A stretch of 8,682 nt of DNA from NCBI GenBank assembly GCA_031284195.1, contig JAITAI010000162.1, forward strand, positions 1 through 8,682. Reading direction: 5' to 3'. The translations under genes and the position numbers were made by a program. The stretch comes from Treponema sp. Its GTDB lineage: Bacteria; Spirochaetota; Spirochaetia; Treponematales; Breznakiellaceae. The notes beneath the pieces were generated by a model. It did no database searches. It worked only from the letters and a program-made list of their open reading frames with translations, and was not told where the DNA came from. Position 1 is the first letter of the stretch, and every line of letters begins with the position of its first letter. Shown one piece after another: positions 1 to 6,416 of this stretch.

Positions 1-1331
1 CAGGGGCCTATTATAAACGTGGAATTATCTATAACCATATCAAGGAGTATGCCAAAGCCATAAAAGACTTCTCTATGGTCATAAAACTCGATCTCAAGTA
101 TATGAGGGTATATACTAAACGGGCAGTGGCATATACCCTTAACGGCGAGTATGACTTAGCTATCCAGGACTGTATCGAGGCGATACGCCTCGACTCCCAG
201 GATATCCTTGCATATACGAGCCGGGGAATCGCCTATGCTATCACCGGTCAGTATGATCGAGCTATCCAGGACTTCTCCAAAACCATAGAGATCAACCCCC
301 AGTCTACCTTTGCCTATAATAACCGGGGCATTGTGTATAATCACCAAGGGGATTATAACCAGGCGATATGGAACTACACCACTGCCATAGGCTACGACCC
401 TGCTTATGCCGCTGCCTATACGAACCGGGGGATTGCCCATAACCATGCCGGTGAGTATAACCTAGCCATTCAGGACTGTACCGAGGCCATACGCCTCGAT
501 CCCAAAGATGCGGCGGCCCACATGAATCGGGGGATTGCCTATAACCATGCCGGTGAGTATAACCTGGCCATTCAGGACTTTACCGGGGCCATACGCCTCG
601 CTCCCAAGAATGCGCCGGTGTATAATAAGCGGGGACTGATGTATAACCATGCCGGTGAGTATAACCTGGCCATTCAGGACTTTACCGCAGCGATAGATCT
701 CGACCCTGCCGATGTGGCTGCTTATGCTAACCGGGGGGCAGCGTATAACGCCACCGGCCAGTATACCAAGGCCATCAAGGACTGCACCAAAGCCATCCAG
801 CTGGATCCTCAGTATGCCCCGGCCTATGCTAACCGGGGGGCAGCGTATAACGCCGCTAATAAGTATGACCAAGCCTTGGAGGACTGTACCGAAGCCATCA
901 AGCTGGATCCTCAGTATGCCCCGGCCTATGCTAACCGGGGGGCAGTGTATAACGCCACTGATAAGTATGACCAAGCCCTGGAGGACTGTACCGAAGCCAT
1001 TAAGCTGGATCCTCTGTTTGGGCCTGCCTATACTACCCGGGGTATTGCCTATGCTCATATAGGCCAGGATGACCGGGCCTTAGCGGACTACCACAAGGCC
1101 CTTGAGATCGATCCCAAGGATGTAGGGGCCTATTATAACCGGGGAAAGACCTATTACCAGCAAGGCGAATATGACCTGGCTATTCGGGACTTCTCCGTTG
1201 CCATAGAGATCGACCCGAAGGATGCACGGGTGTATTACAGCCGGGGAGATGCGTATAATCGCCAGGGTAACACCGAAAGTGCGGAAGCAGACTTTGCCAA
1301 GGCTAAACAGTATCAAGCCAAGAGCCGTTAG
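1..1331 (+). CDS. TPR-repeat protein, 5'-truncated by the window edge
   Basis: The reading frame is open from the first full codon (base 3) to a TAG at 1329-1331. The ATG at 75 falls inside a repeat and is not the start, so the gene begins outside the window. The visible 442 residues are 13 consecutive 34-residue tetratricopeptide repeats with no linker. Each follows the pattern AY-x-NRG-x-AYN-x-x-G-x-Y-x-x-AI-x-D-x-x-AI-x-LDP. TPRs fold as helix pairs and build a superhelical protein-binding surface; the partner cannot be read from the sequence. There is no enzymatic domain, membrane segment or C-terminal extension: the last unit is degenerate (from about 1227) and ends in QAKSR. Repeats 5-7 and 9-10 are nearly identical at DNA level, which suggests recent duplication or gene conversion. 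Localisation is unknown because the N-terminus is missing. The gene is convergent with the paaK-like gene, 93 bp away. The family assignment is very secure; the function is unknown. Confidence 0.93.
   Translation, partial: GAYYKRGIIYNHIKEYAKAIKDFSMVIKLDLKYMRVYTKRAVAYTLNGEYDLAIQDCIEAIRLDSQDILAYTSRGIAYAITGQYDRAIQDFSKTIEINPQSTFAYNNRGIVYNHQGDYNQAIWNYTTAIGYDPAYAAAYTNRGIAHNHAGEYNLAIQDCTEAIRLDPKDAAAHMNRGIAYNHAGEYNLAIQDFTGAIRLAPKNAPVYNKRGLMYNHAGEYNLAIQDFTAAIDLDPADVAAYANRGAAYNATGQYTKAIKDCTKAIQLDPQYAPAYANRGAAYNAANKYDQALEDCTEAIKLDPQYAPAYANRGAVYNATDKYDQALEDCTEAIKLDPLFGPAYTTRGIAYAHIGQDDRALADYHKALEIDPKDVGAYYNRGKTYYQQGEYDLAIRDFSVAIEIDPKDARVYYSRGDAYNRQGNTESAEADFAKAKQYQAKSR
411..716 (+). repeat. Near-identical 102-bp TPR units 5-7
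   Basis: Three adjacent 102-bp units (411-512, 513-614, 615-716) encode TPRs. A 46-base core is identical between units 6 and 7, and the matching core of unit 5 differs at 3 positions. The phase equals one 34-residue TPR, so gain or loss of a unit would keep the frame. Confidence 0.85.
819..1022 (+). repeat. Near-identical 102-bp TPR units 9-10
   Basis: Two adjacent 102-bp units (819-920 and 921-1022) match at about 93 of 102 positions by hand alignment. The start of unit 8 (from 717) shares the same CTAACCGGGGGGCAGCGTAT stretch. This looks like a recent tandem duplication inside the TPR gene. Confidence 0.85.
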
Positions 1332-1424
1332 TATATGCTGGTTCAGCGGTTCCTCCTTGTATCAAGTCCCCAGGCCATCCCCTACTCCACAGAAGGGCTT
1401 TATGCGGAGCCCATCAAAGGCGCC
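1332..1424. other. Convergent intergenic gap with a weak hairpin
   Basis: This gap separates the stops of the TPR gene and the paaK-like gene. It holds one short inverted repeat, GGGCTTT (1395-1401) with GGAGCCC-side pairing (1406-1412): five Watson-Crick pairs plus two G-U pairs around a 4-base loop. No T-tract follows on either strand, so it is at best a weak bidirectional terminator. Confidence 0.3.
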
Positions 1425-2660
1425 TTAATACCGGTTGTCGAAGATCCGGGTGGATTTCTTCTCGCTTCGGGGCAGTTCCCCCATGCCCACTGCTTTAGCA
1501 TGAGGGGTAAGACCGATCCGTTCCTTGAAGGCCCCTTCTACGGTTTTTTCCAGGGTCTTTATGGCGGCCTTATCGTGGAGGGCCGTTTCAAAGAGGAGGT
1601 TCAGAATATCCCTGCCGTTCAGATGATCGATGATGATCTGGTACTCGCTGGAAACTTCCTTTATGGCAGCCAAGACTTCATCAACCTGGCTGGGGTAGAT
1701 AATAGTCCCCTTGACCTTTACCATATCATCGGAACGGCCGATCAGGGTATCGATCCGCGGGAACTCCCGTCCGCAGGGGCAGGGGCCAAACAGTTCCCTG
1801 GTTAAGTCATGGGTACGGTAACGGATCAAAGGGGCCCCCTCTTTCTGGAGGGTGGTGATCACCAGTTCGCCGGTTTCTCCTTCGGTTTGAACTGCACCGG
1901 TTTTGGGGTTGATAATTTCGTAATAGAGGTAATCGGTCCATAGATGCATACCGCAGGCGTGTTTACAACTGATCCCAATACCCGGGCCGTATATCTCGGT
2001 AAGACCGTAAATATCGTAAAGTTCCACTCCCAGTTCCGCGGCAATCCTAGCCCGCATCTTTTCTCCCCAACGCTCAGAACCGATGAGACTTTTTTTAAGG
2101 GCGATCCGGTCCCGCAGCCCCCGTTTTTCTATCTCTTCTGCTAGAAGCAGGGCATAGGATGAGGTGGCACAGAGTACAGTGGACTGCAAATCTATCATCA
2201 TCTTGATCTGTTTGTCCGTATTCCCCGGTCCCATGGGAATAGCAAGAGCCCCCAGCAGCTCAGCTCCTCGCTGGAACCCGATCCCCGCAGTCCACAGACC
2301 ATAGCCTGGGGTGATATGCACCCGATCTAGGGGGGTAACCCCTGCGGTCTTATAACAACGGGCGAACATCACTGCCCAATCATCCACATCTTTTTGGGTA
2401 TAAGGAATGATTACCGGAGTCCCGGTGGTACCTGATGAGGAGTGGATCCGGACGATCTCCGCTTCCCCCACTGCCAGGAGCCCCAGAGGATAAGCCTCCC
2501 GGAGGTCCTCTTTTTCAGTAAAGGGGAGCTTTTGAAAATCTGCCCGTGTTTGGATATCTTCCGGGTGTATCCCGTGAAAATGTTTCCTATAAAATGCCCC
2601 TTCCATGGCATGAGCCATACTTGCCTTAATCTTGGCTAACATTGCTTCGGTCATATCCAT
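1425..2660 (-). CDS. paaK: Phenylacetate-CoA ligase family (PaaK-like) adenylate-forming enzyme
   Basis: This 411-residue cytosolic enzyme should activate an aryl or related acid with ATP and CoA, through an acyl-adenylate, to the acyl-CoA. Visible motifs are the phosphate-binding loop SSSGTTGTP (74-82), YDIYGLTE (215-222), GETGELVIT (261-269), the ribose-binding Asp in YRTHDLT (281-287), the hinge GRSDDMVKVKG (308-318) and a C-terminal Lys region LPRSEKKSTRIFD (397-409). C232, C236, C294 and C296 could form a metal site; that is inference. An upstream in-frame ATG at 2741 would add 27 residues with no family resemblance, whereas the ATG at 2660 has AGGAGG six bases upstream, so 2660 is chosen. 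Length is slightly short for PaaK (about 430-440). No phenylacetate catabolism genes are nearby, so the true substrate may be another aryl acid, for example one from amino-acid fermentation. It lies downstream of the phosphopantetheinyl transferase on the same strand, after a 174-bp gap. The family is secure; the substrate is not. Confidence 0.92.
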   Translation of the reverse strand: MDMTEAMLAKIKASMAHAMEGAFYRKHFHGIHPEDIQTRADFQKLPFTEKEDLREAYPLGLLAVGEAEIVRIHSSSGTTGTPVIIPYTQKDVDDWAVMFARCYKTAGVTPLDRVHITPGYGLWTAGIGFQRGAELLGALAIPMGPGNTDKQIKMMIDLQSTVLCATSSYALLLAEEIEKRGLRDRIALKKSLIGSERWGEKMRARIAAELGVELYDIYGLTEIYGPGIGISCKHACGMHLWTDYLYYEIINPKTGAVQTEGETGELVITTLQKEGAPLIRYRTHDLTRELFGPCPCGREFPRIDTLIGRSDDMVKVKGTIIYPSQVDEVLAAIKEVSSEYQIIIDHLNGRDILNLLFETALHDKAAIKTLEKTVEGAFKERIGLTPHAKAVGMGELPRSEKKSTRIFDNRY

Positions 2661-2666
2661 ACGATT

Positions 2667-2672
2667 CCTCCT
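2667..2672 (-). promoter_or_regulatory. Ribosome binding site of the paaK-like gene
   Basis: On the minus strand AGGAGG lies 6 bases before the ATG at 2660. It decides the start against the in-frame ATG at 2741 (no such motif) and the ATG at 2654 (12-base spacing). Confidence 0.85.
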
Positions 2673-2834
2673 TTGGGTATGGGTTCTTATTGCTAGCAGT
2701 TTCAACTGTTTCTCTATAACCATACAGCATACACCAGACATCGAATAGCGTTCTTTCCATGCCCAAGACTATCCGTCGAGGGGTATTAAAATCTGACATT
2801 TTGCAGAGCCCTCAGCCGTATATTCCCAACCGGT

Positions 2835-3593
2835 TTATCCGTTAATGCCGTGTATCAGAACCTGTATTTCCGCCTTGTTTCGTAGCGGCAGGGATTCCTG
2901 AGAAAACCAGCGCACCTGAGGGCCAGCTCCTTCAGAAAGAAAGGCCGTCCTGGGATTCCTTTCCTGGGCTAGGGCAAGCAGATAGGGTTCCTCCAGGGGA
3001 TTCCCCAGTTCATAGAGGTACAAGGTCAAGGTAAGTTCCGAGCTGCCGGTACTTCCAGGTTTTCGGTACGCCAGTTCCTTCTCCAGGGTATGCTCTTGAA
3101 TAAAATTCGGAGTGTGTTTTATGAGGTCTATCCCCAAGCCCAAGGTTTTGAGGAAACACTCCTTTAATACCCAGAGCTGATAGAACCGGGTGAGCCGTTC
3201 CAGTTCCTGAGTCCCTCTGGTGATGTAGGTCTGTTCTTCTGCAGAAAAGAACCGGGACGCAATGGCTTCAAGATTCCCCCGGGGATATAGGTATTCGATA
3301 TCGCAGCCCGTACGAAGGGGCAAGCCCCTTAGGGTAGACCGTTCCTGGGTATAGGTTACCCCCACCATCCGTCCTGCATGGGATATATTGAAATCTCCCC
3401 GGCGGTCGATAAAATAGGGTCTCCCTCTGGGTTCCCGGGTAATCAGATGGTCTATCGATGCAGAGGCCGCTGGTTCCTGTGCCAGGAGTCCCAAGATGCG
3501 CCTTCCTTCTCTATGCAGATTATTCTTTTCTTTATTTTCTTTATTTGACAGCAGGGATATCCCTATATACAATGGGGTCATATACTGTTTCAT
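2835..3593 (-). CDS. Sfp-type 4'-phosphopantetheinyl transferase
   Basis: The 252-residue protein should move the 4'-phosphopantetheine arm of CoA onto a conserved Ser of an acyl or peptidyl carrier protein. Family motifs appear in the expected order: GRPYF (57-61), FNISHAG (68-74), GCDIEYL (96-102) with the Mg-binding acids D98 and E100, FFSAEE (115-120), and WVLKECFLKTLGLG (141-154) with W141, K144, E145 and K149. The usual KEA/KES is KEC here. Length fits the two-lobed Sfp class, not the short AcpS class. The C-terminal part from about 175 is not recognisably conserved. No Shine-Dalgarno is clear before the ATG at 3593; the ATG at 3581 is an alternative that loses four residues. It is divergent from folK (96 bp) and upstream of the paaK-like gene. 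No carrier protein or polyketide/peptide synthase gene is in the window, so the target is unknown. Confidence 0.9.
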   Translation of the reverse strand: MKQYMTPLYIGISLLSNKENKEKNNLHREGRRILGLLAQEPAASASIDHLITREPRGRPYFIDRRGDFNISHAGRMVGVTYTQERSTLRGLPLRTGCDIEYLYPRGNLEAIASRFFSAEEQTYITRGTQELERLTRFYQLWVLKECFLKTLGLGIDLIKHTPNFIQEHTLEKELAYRKPGSTGSSELTLTLYLYELGNPLEEPYLLALAQERNPRTAFLSEGAGPQVRWFSQESLPLRNKAEIQVLIHGING

Positions 3594-3670
3594 AGTACCA
3601 TGAGTTCCATGCGCTGTACATGAATGAAGCGCCTTTTGGGTGAAATGAAGGAGGGTGTCCTTTTCATGGT

Positions 3671-3678
3671 AGGGGGAG
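3671..3678 (+). promoter_or_regulatory. Ribosome binding site of folK
   Basis: AGGGGGAG lies 11 bases before the ATG at 3690. The in-frame ATG at 3666 is excluded because a TAG follows within eight codons. Confidence 0.6.
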
Positions 3679-3689
3679 TTTTTTAGACT

Positions 3690-4178
3690 ATGACCGCATC
3701 CCTCGTGGTTTTAGGTTTAGGTTCAAATAAGGGAGATTCCCTAGGGATTCTGGAAGCCGCGATAGCGGCCTTGGGAGAAGTCCTGGCGGATCTGCAGCGG
3801 GCTTCCCTGTTTGAGACCGAACCGCTTCATGTACTGGATCAGCAGCGGTTCCTTAATACCGCGGTCGCCGGGTATTATTCCTTAAGCCCCTGGGACTTGC
3901 TCGAGGTCATCCATAGACTGGAGGCTTCCTTGGGCCGAGACAGAACCCAAGAACGGCGCTGGGGAGAACGGACCCTGGATATCGATATCCTCCTCTTTGG
4001 AAACGTGCTCATCGCCGAACCGCCAGACCTGGAAATCCCCCACCCCCGGCTTGCAGAACGGGCCTTTGCCCTGGTTCCCCTCCTGGAACTGGTCCCCACG
4101 GCCATAGATCCCCGGACCGGCGTTTCCTATCAGACGATGCTTGCCAGCCTCCCGCCCCAGGGTATTTACTCACTATGA
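3690..4178 (+). CDS. folK: 2-amino-4-hydroxy-6-hydroxymethyldihydropteridine pyrophosphokinase (HPPK)
   Basis: This 162-residue cytosolic enzyme transfers pyrophosphate from ATP to 6-hydroxymethyl-7,8-dihydropterin, the step before dihydropteroate synthase in folate synthesis. The HPPK signature is complete: GLGSNKGD (9-16), FETEP (41-45), FLNTAV (54-59), LGRDR (81-85), RWGERTLDIDILLFG (90-104) with the Mg-binding pair D97 and D99, and IPHPRLAERAFALVPL (116-131). Length is normal for a single-domain HPPK, with no fusion to FolB or FolP. It starts at 3690, and its TGA overlaps the scpA ATG in an ATGA (4175-4178), so translation is probably coupled. It is the first gene of the plus-strand cluster; other folate genes are not present here. 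Confidence 0.96.
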   Translation: MTASLVVLGLGSNKGDSLGILEAAIAALGEVLADLQRASLFETEPLHVLDQQRFLNTAVAGYYSLSPWDLLEVIHRLEASLGRDRTQERRWGERTLDIDILLFGNVLIAEPPDLEIPHPRLAERAFALVPLLELVPTAIDPRTGVSYQTMLASLPPQGIYSL

Positions 4179-4999
4179 ACCAAAGCTATATACTGCCCTA
4201 TAGTATGGATACTCCAGGTTCCCCAGAACCGAACGCTGCCCGCAGTTTTAGATTAAAAGATTTTGAAGGTCCCCTGGACTTGCTGCTTTTTTTAATTAAG
4301 AAAAACGAAATCAATGTATACGATATCCCGATTGCCCAAATTACCGAACAATACCTGGAGTATCTTCGCTATGCCGCTGCCTTTGACTTGGAGGACATAA
4401 CCGAGTTTCAGGTCATGGCCGCTACTTTGGTATACCTCAAGAGCCGTATGCTCCTACCAGTGGAAATGGATTTAGAGGAGGATATGGAGGACCCCCGGCA
4501 AGGCTTGGTGGATAAGCTCATTGAATACCAGAAATTCAAGAAGCTCTCAGAACTCATGGAAGCAAAGGAGCGGGAAACCGAGTGGTTTATCGAACGGAAA
4601 AGACTACAGCGGGTCTTACCCTTTACCGAGGAGGAACTGTGGCAGCAGGTGGATATCTGGGACTTACTCAAAACCTTTTCTTCCCTCATGACGAATCTTT
4701 CCAATGAACGGATCATCGATCTCTATGAAGAAGTATCGGTGAACGAGAAAATCACCCTCATGAACGAGCTTTTGGAGCAGCATGGGGAGTGTACCCTTAC
4801 GGACTTGGTGGTTCGTAAAGGTTCCCTAATGGACATGGTGTGTGCTTTTCTTGCGATTTTGGAGGCGGTTAAGATTCGACTCGTGGTGATATGGCAGAAC
4901 CGTATGTTTGGGGATATTCGGATCCGCCCAAGTCACCACGCTCAGGAACAGACCGCAGGTAATGGAGTTTCGATTGGAGAAAGAGACAGCCCTGATTGA
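4175..4999 (+). CDS. scpA: Segregation and condensation protein A (kleisin)
   Basis: ScpA is the kleisin that bridges the two Smc heads and binds ScpB in the Smc-ScpAB condensin, acting on the nucleoid in chromosome organisation and segregation. The 274-residue product has the typical N-terminal block, DFEGPLDLLLFLIKKNEIN (29-47) and DIPIAQITEQYLEYL (50-64), then AATLVYLKSRMLLP (82-95), an acidic and charged linker (99-145), and a C-terminal winged-helix region (about 190-250) ending FGDIRIRP. Start 4175 overlaps the folK stop; M11 (4205) is a possible shorter start with no better ribosome site. The last 20 or so residues after RIRP are a non-conserved tail that overlaps the start of scpB by 38 bp. 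Confidence 0.96.
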   Translation: MNQSYILPYSMDTPGSPEPNAARSFRLKDFEGPLDLLLFLIKKNEINVYDIPIAQITEQYLEYLRYAAAFDLEDITEFQVMAATLVYLKSRMLLPVEMDLEEDMEDPRQGLVDKLIEYQKFKKLSELMEAKERETEWFIERKRLQRVLPFTEEELWQQVDIWDLLKTFSSLMTNLSNERIIDLYEEVSVNEKITLMNELLEQHGECTLTDLVVRKGSLMDMVCAFLAILEAVKIRLVVIWQNRMFGDIRIRPSHHAQEQTAGNGVSIGERDSPD

Positions 5000-5513
5000 G
5001 GCTATTTTGTATCTTGAGGCGGATCCCCTGGATGAGGCCAGCCTCTCTCGCATTTCCGGCTTGGCCAAGGATGTGGTGCAGGCGGCCCTAGAGGCCCTGG
5101 AAAGCCGGTACGCCCATGAGGAATCAGGAGTGGAATTGACCCGTATAGGCGGGGGAATCCTGATTTCTCCCAAAAAGGAATACTGGAACACCCTCAGGGA
5201 ACGGTACGGTAAGAAAAACGAATCCCGGCTATCCCGGGCAGCTATGGAGACCCTCTCCATCGTCGCCTATTCCCAGCCTATTACCAGGAGTGAAATCGAG
5301 GCGATTCGGGGGGTTCAGGCGGATACCATGATACGGCTCCTGCTGGATCGGGAATTGATCCGGGAAGTGGGTAAAAGGGATGTTCCGGGAAAACCGATTC
5401 AGTATGGAACCACCAAAGCATTCCTGAAACTATTCCGGCTGGAGAGTATTGCGGATTTACCGAAACTTAATGATCAGGAGGCGGAACGTTTTGAACGGGA
5501 AAGTACCGAATAG
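4962..5513 (+). CDS. scpB: Segregation and condensation protein B
   Basis: ScpB is a dimeric double winged-helix protein that binds ScpA and regulates the Smc-ScpAB complex. The 183-residue product shows LIEAILYLEADPL (11-23), a first winged helix, then the diagnostic second block SRAAMETLSIVAYSQPITR (91-109), IRGVQADTMIRLL (115-127), VPGKPIQYGTT (141-151) and a terminal FLKLFRLESIADLP (154-167). The longer in-frame ATG at 4908 would add 18 residues unlike the family and lengthen the overlap with scpA, so 4962 is preferred. An AGGA lies 14 bases upstream (4944-4947), which is weak; coupling to scpA translation is likely. Its last 23 codons or so are charged and hold the AGGAGG that may serve rluB. 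Confidence 0.95.
   Translation: MEFRLEKETALIEAILYLEADPLDEASLSRISGLAKDVVQAALEALESRYAHEESGVELTRIGGGILISPKKEYWNTLRERYGKKNESRLSRAAMETLSIVAYSQPITRSEIEAIRGVQADTMIRLLLDRELIREVGKRDVPGKPIQYGTTKAFLKLFRLESIADLPKLNDQEAERFERESTE
5476..5481 (+). promoter_or_regulatory. AGGAGG inside scpB, possible ribosome site for a TTG start of rluB
   Basis: A full AGGAGG lies 9 bases before a TTG at 5491 that is in frame with rluB. It could start an rluB product 15 residues longer than the one from ATG 5536. The same bases are read as codons in scpB, so the motif might also be chance. Confidence 0.4.
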
Positions 5514-5535
5514 TCCTTTAGAACCGGGGAAAAGT

Positions 5536-6234
5536 ATGCGGCTCCAAGTCTACCTTGCCCATGCAGGGGTAGCATCCCGCCGGGCTGCAGAAAAGCTCAT
5601 CAGCGCAGGCCGGGTTTCGGTGAACGGCTCGGTGGTATCGGTCTTGGGGGCCAAGGTGCTTCCCCAGGATGAGGTCCGCATTGACGGCCTCCCGGTCCAT
5701 CTTGAAAGCCGCCGGTATTATCTGGCGCTCCACAAGCCTGAGGGTTATCTATGCAGCGCAGCGGATCCCCAAGGGAGGCCCCGGGCGCTGGAGCTCCTCC
5801 CCAAGGAAATCACGGAACGGCTCTACACCGTAGGCCGCCTGGATTACCGGTCTTCAGGGCTCATCCTCGTTACCAACGATGGGGCCTTTGCTGCGCAAGT
5901 GGGGCATCCTTCAGCAGGTATTCCCAAGGAATACCTGGTAGAAGCCTCAGGGTTCATCCCCCATACCGTAGCAGAGGAGTTTGTCCGGGGTGTTTTGATT
6001 GAGGGGGTGTGGTACCGTGCGGAAGAGGTAGAGCGACTGGGAAAGAAGGCCCTGCGGGTCGTATTGATTGAAGGAAAAAACCGGGAGATCCGGCGGGTTT
6101 TCTCCCATTTCCACCTGCACCCGGTGAAACTGTGCCGTATACGGATCGGGCCGATACGGTTAGGAGACTTAAAACCCGGAGAATCCAGACCCCTCACCCT
6201 ATCCGAGTACGAAGCACTCCCCCAGCGGGTTTAA
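5536..6234 (+). CDS. rluB: 23S rRNA pseudouridine synthase, RsuA/RluB family
   Basis: The enzyme isomerises a specific uridine to pseudouridine in rRNA. The 232-residue protein opens with an S4 RNA-binding domain (RLQVYLAHAGVASRRAAEKL, 2-21, to about 50), followed by the catalytic domain: KPEGY (67-71), GRLDYRSSGL (100-109) with catalytic Asp D103, KEYLVEA (131-137), GKNREIRR (180-187) and IGPIRLGDLKPG (204-215). RsuA/RluB/RluE/RluF type is certain; RluB (helix 89 of 23S rRNA) is inferred from the S4 domain and the scpA-scpB neighbourhood. ATG 5536 has GGGGA five bases upstream; TTG 5491 with AGGAGG is a serious alternative. The gene follows scpB by 22 bp, or overlaps it if TTG is used. Its last codons lie in the first copy of a 33-bp tandem repeat. 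Confidence 0.93.
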   Translation: MRLQVYLAHAGVASRRAAEKLISAGRVSVNGSVVSVLGAKVLPQDEVRIDGLPVHLESRRYYLALHKPEGYLCSAADPQGRPRALELLPKEITERLYTVGRLDYRSSGLILVTNDGAFAAQVGHPSAGIPKEYLVEASGFIPHTVAEEFVRGVLIEGVWYRAEEVERLGKKALRVVLIEGKNREIRRVFSHFHLHPVKLCRIRIGPIRLGDLKPGESRPLTLSEYEALPQRV

Positions 6235-6279
6235 CGCCCCTGTAGGGCACTCCCCCAGCGGGCTTAATGCTCCTGTAGG
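6214..6279 (+). repeat. 33-bp tandem direct repeat over the end of rluB
   Basis: Two copies of 33 bp, 6214-6246 and 6247-6279, differ at three positions (T/C, C/T and C/T). The first copy encodes the last residues ALPQRV and the TAA of rluB; the second would read ALPQRA then TAA. The unit begins GCACTCCCCCAGCGGG and ends CCTGTAGG. The duplication is seen directly; whether the unit also occurs elsewhere in the genome cannot be judged here. Confidence 0.85.
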
Positions 6280-6288
6280 GCAGTGGTA

Positions 6289-6389
6289 ATGAGCCATCGA
6301 AGCGCCCCTTGCCTCCCGCCAGCGGTGGCTCGAGGCTAACCCCGCAGGGCGCTGGTAGGGGTTAAACCCCTCATGGTTCGTTCAGCCTC
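6289..6389 (+). repeat. Nested inverted repeats, candidate REP-like or structured RNA element
   Basis: Several inverted pairs lie within 101 bases: ATGAGCCAT (6289-6297) with ATGGTTCGT (6373-6381), 9 pairs with two G-U; AGCGCCC (6301-6307) with GGGCGCT (6347-6353); GCCA/TGGC around GCGG (6318-6329); TAACCCC (6337-6343) with GGGGTTA (6358-6364); AGGGGT (6357-6362) with ACCCCT (6366-6371); and GAGGCT (6332-6337) with AGCCTC (6384-6389). Some are mutually exclusive. No T-tract follows, so it is not a simple terminator. It could be an intergenic palindromic repeat of REP type, the folded 3' end of the rluB message, or a small RNA. The pairs are seen; the role is inference. Confidence 0.5.
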
Positions 6390-6416
6390 AAAAGTATCCC
6401 CACCATAACAATCTCC

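Noticed and set aside
411..1022. CRISPR-like regular repeats
   Set aside because: The period is 102 bp in a continuous reading frame with no variable spacers; these are TPR codons.
462..1058. 198-codon minus-strand ORF opposite the TPR gene
   Set aside because: It is a shadow of the repeated TPR codons; its product is itself a 34-residue periodic pattern and lacks a ribosome site.
712..1062. 116-codon plus-strand ORF in another frame of the TPR gene
   Set aside because: It exists only because 102-bp units keep the alternative frame open; the product repeats with the same period.
1335..1805. 156-codon plus-strand ORF opposite the paaK-like gene
   Set aside because: It lies over a well-supported coding sequence on the other strand and shows no recognisable domain.
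2661..2741. N-terminal extension of the paaK-like gene to ATG 2741
   Set aside because: The extra 27 residues (with HTQRRNR) do not resemble the family, and the strong AGGAGG is placed for ATG 2660.
2788..2802. AAAAT-CTGAC-ATTTT hairpin between the transferase and paaK-like genes
   Set aside because: A five-pair A/T-only stem is too weak to call a terminator or attenuator.
4826..5260. 144-codon minus-strand ORF opposite scpA and scpB
   Set aside because: Both genes beneath it have full family signatures on the plus strand; this is a shadow.
5844..6197. 117-codon minus-strand ORF opposite rluB
   Set aside because: It overlaps the catalytic domain of rluB and has no start signal.
6235..6280. 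Rho-independent terminator after rluB
   Set aside because: The GCCC/GGGC hairpin (6236-6248) has only four pairs, and no T-tract follows.
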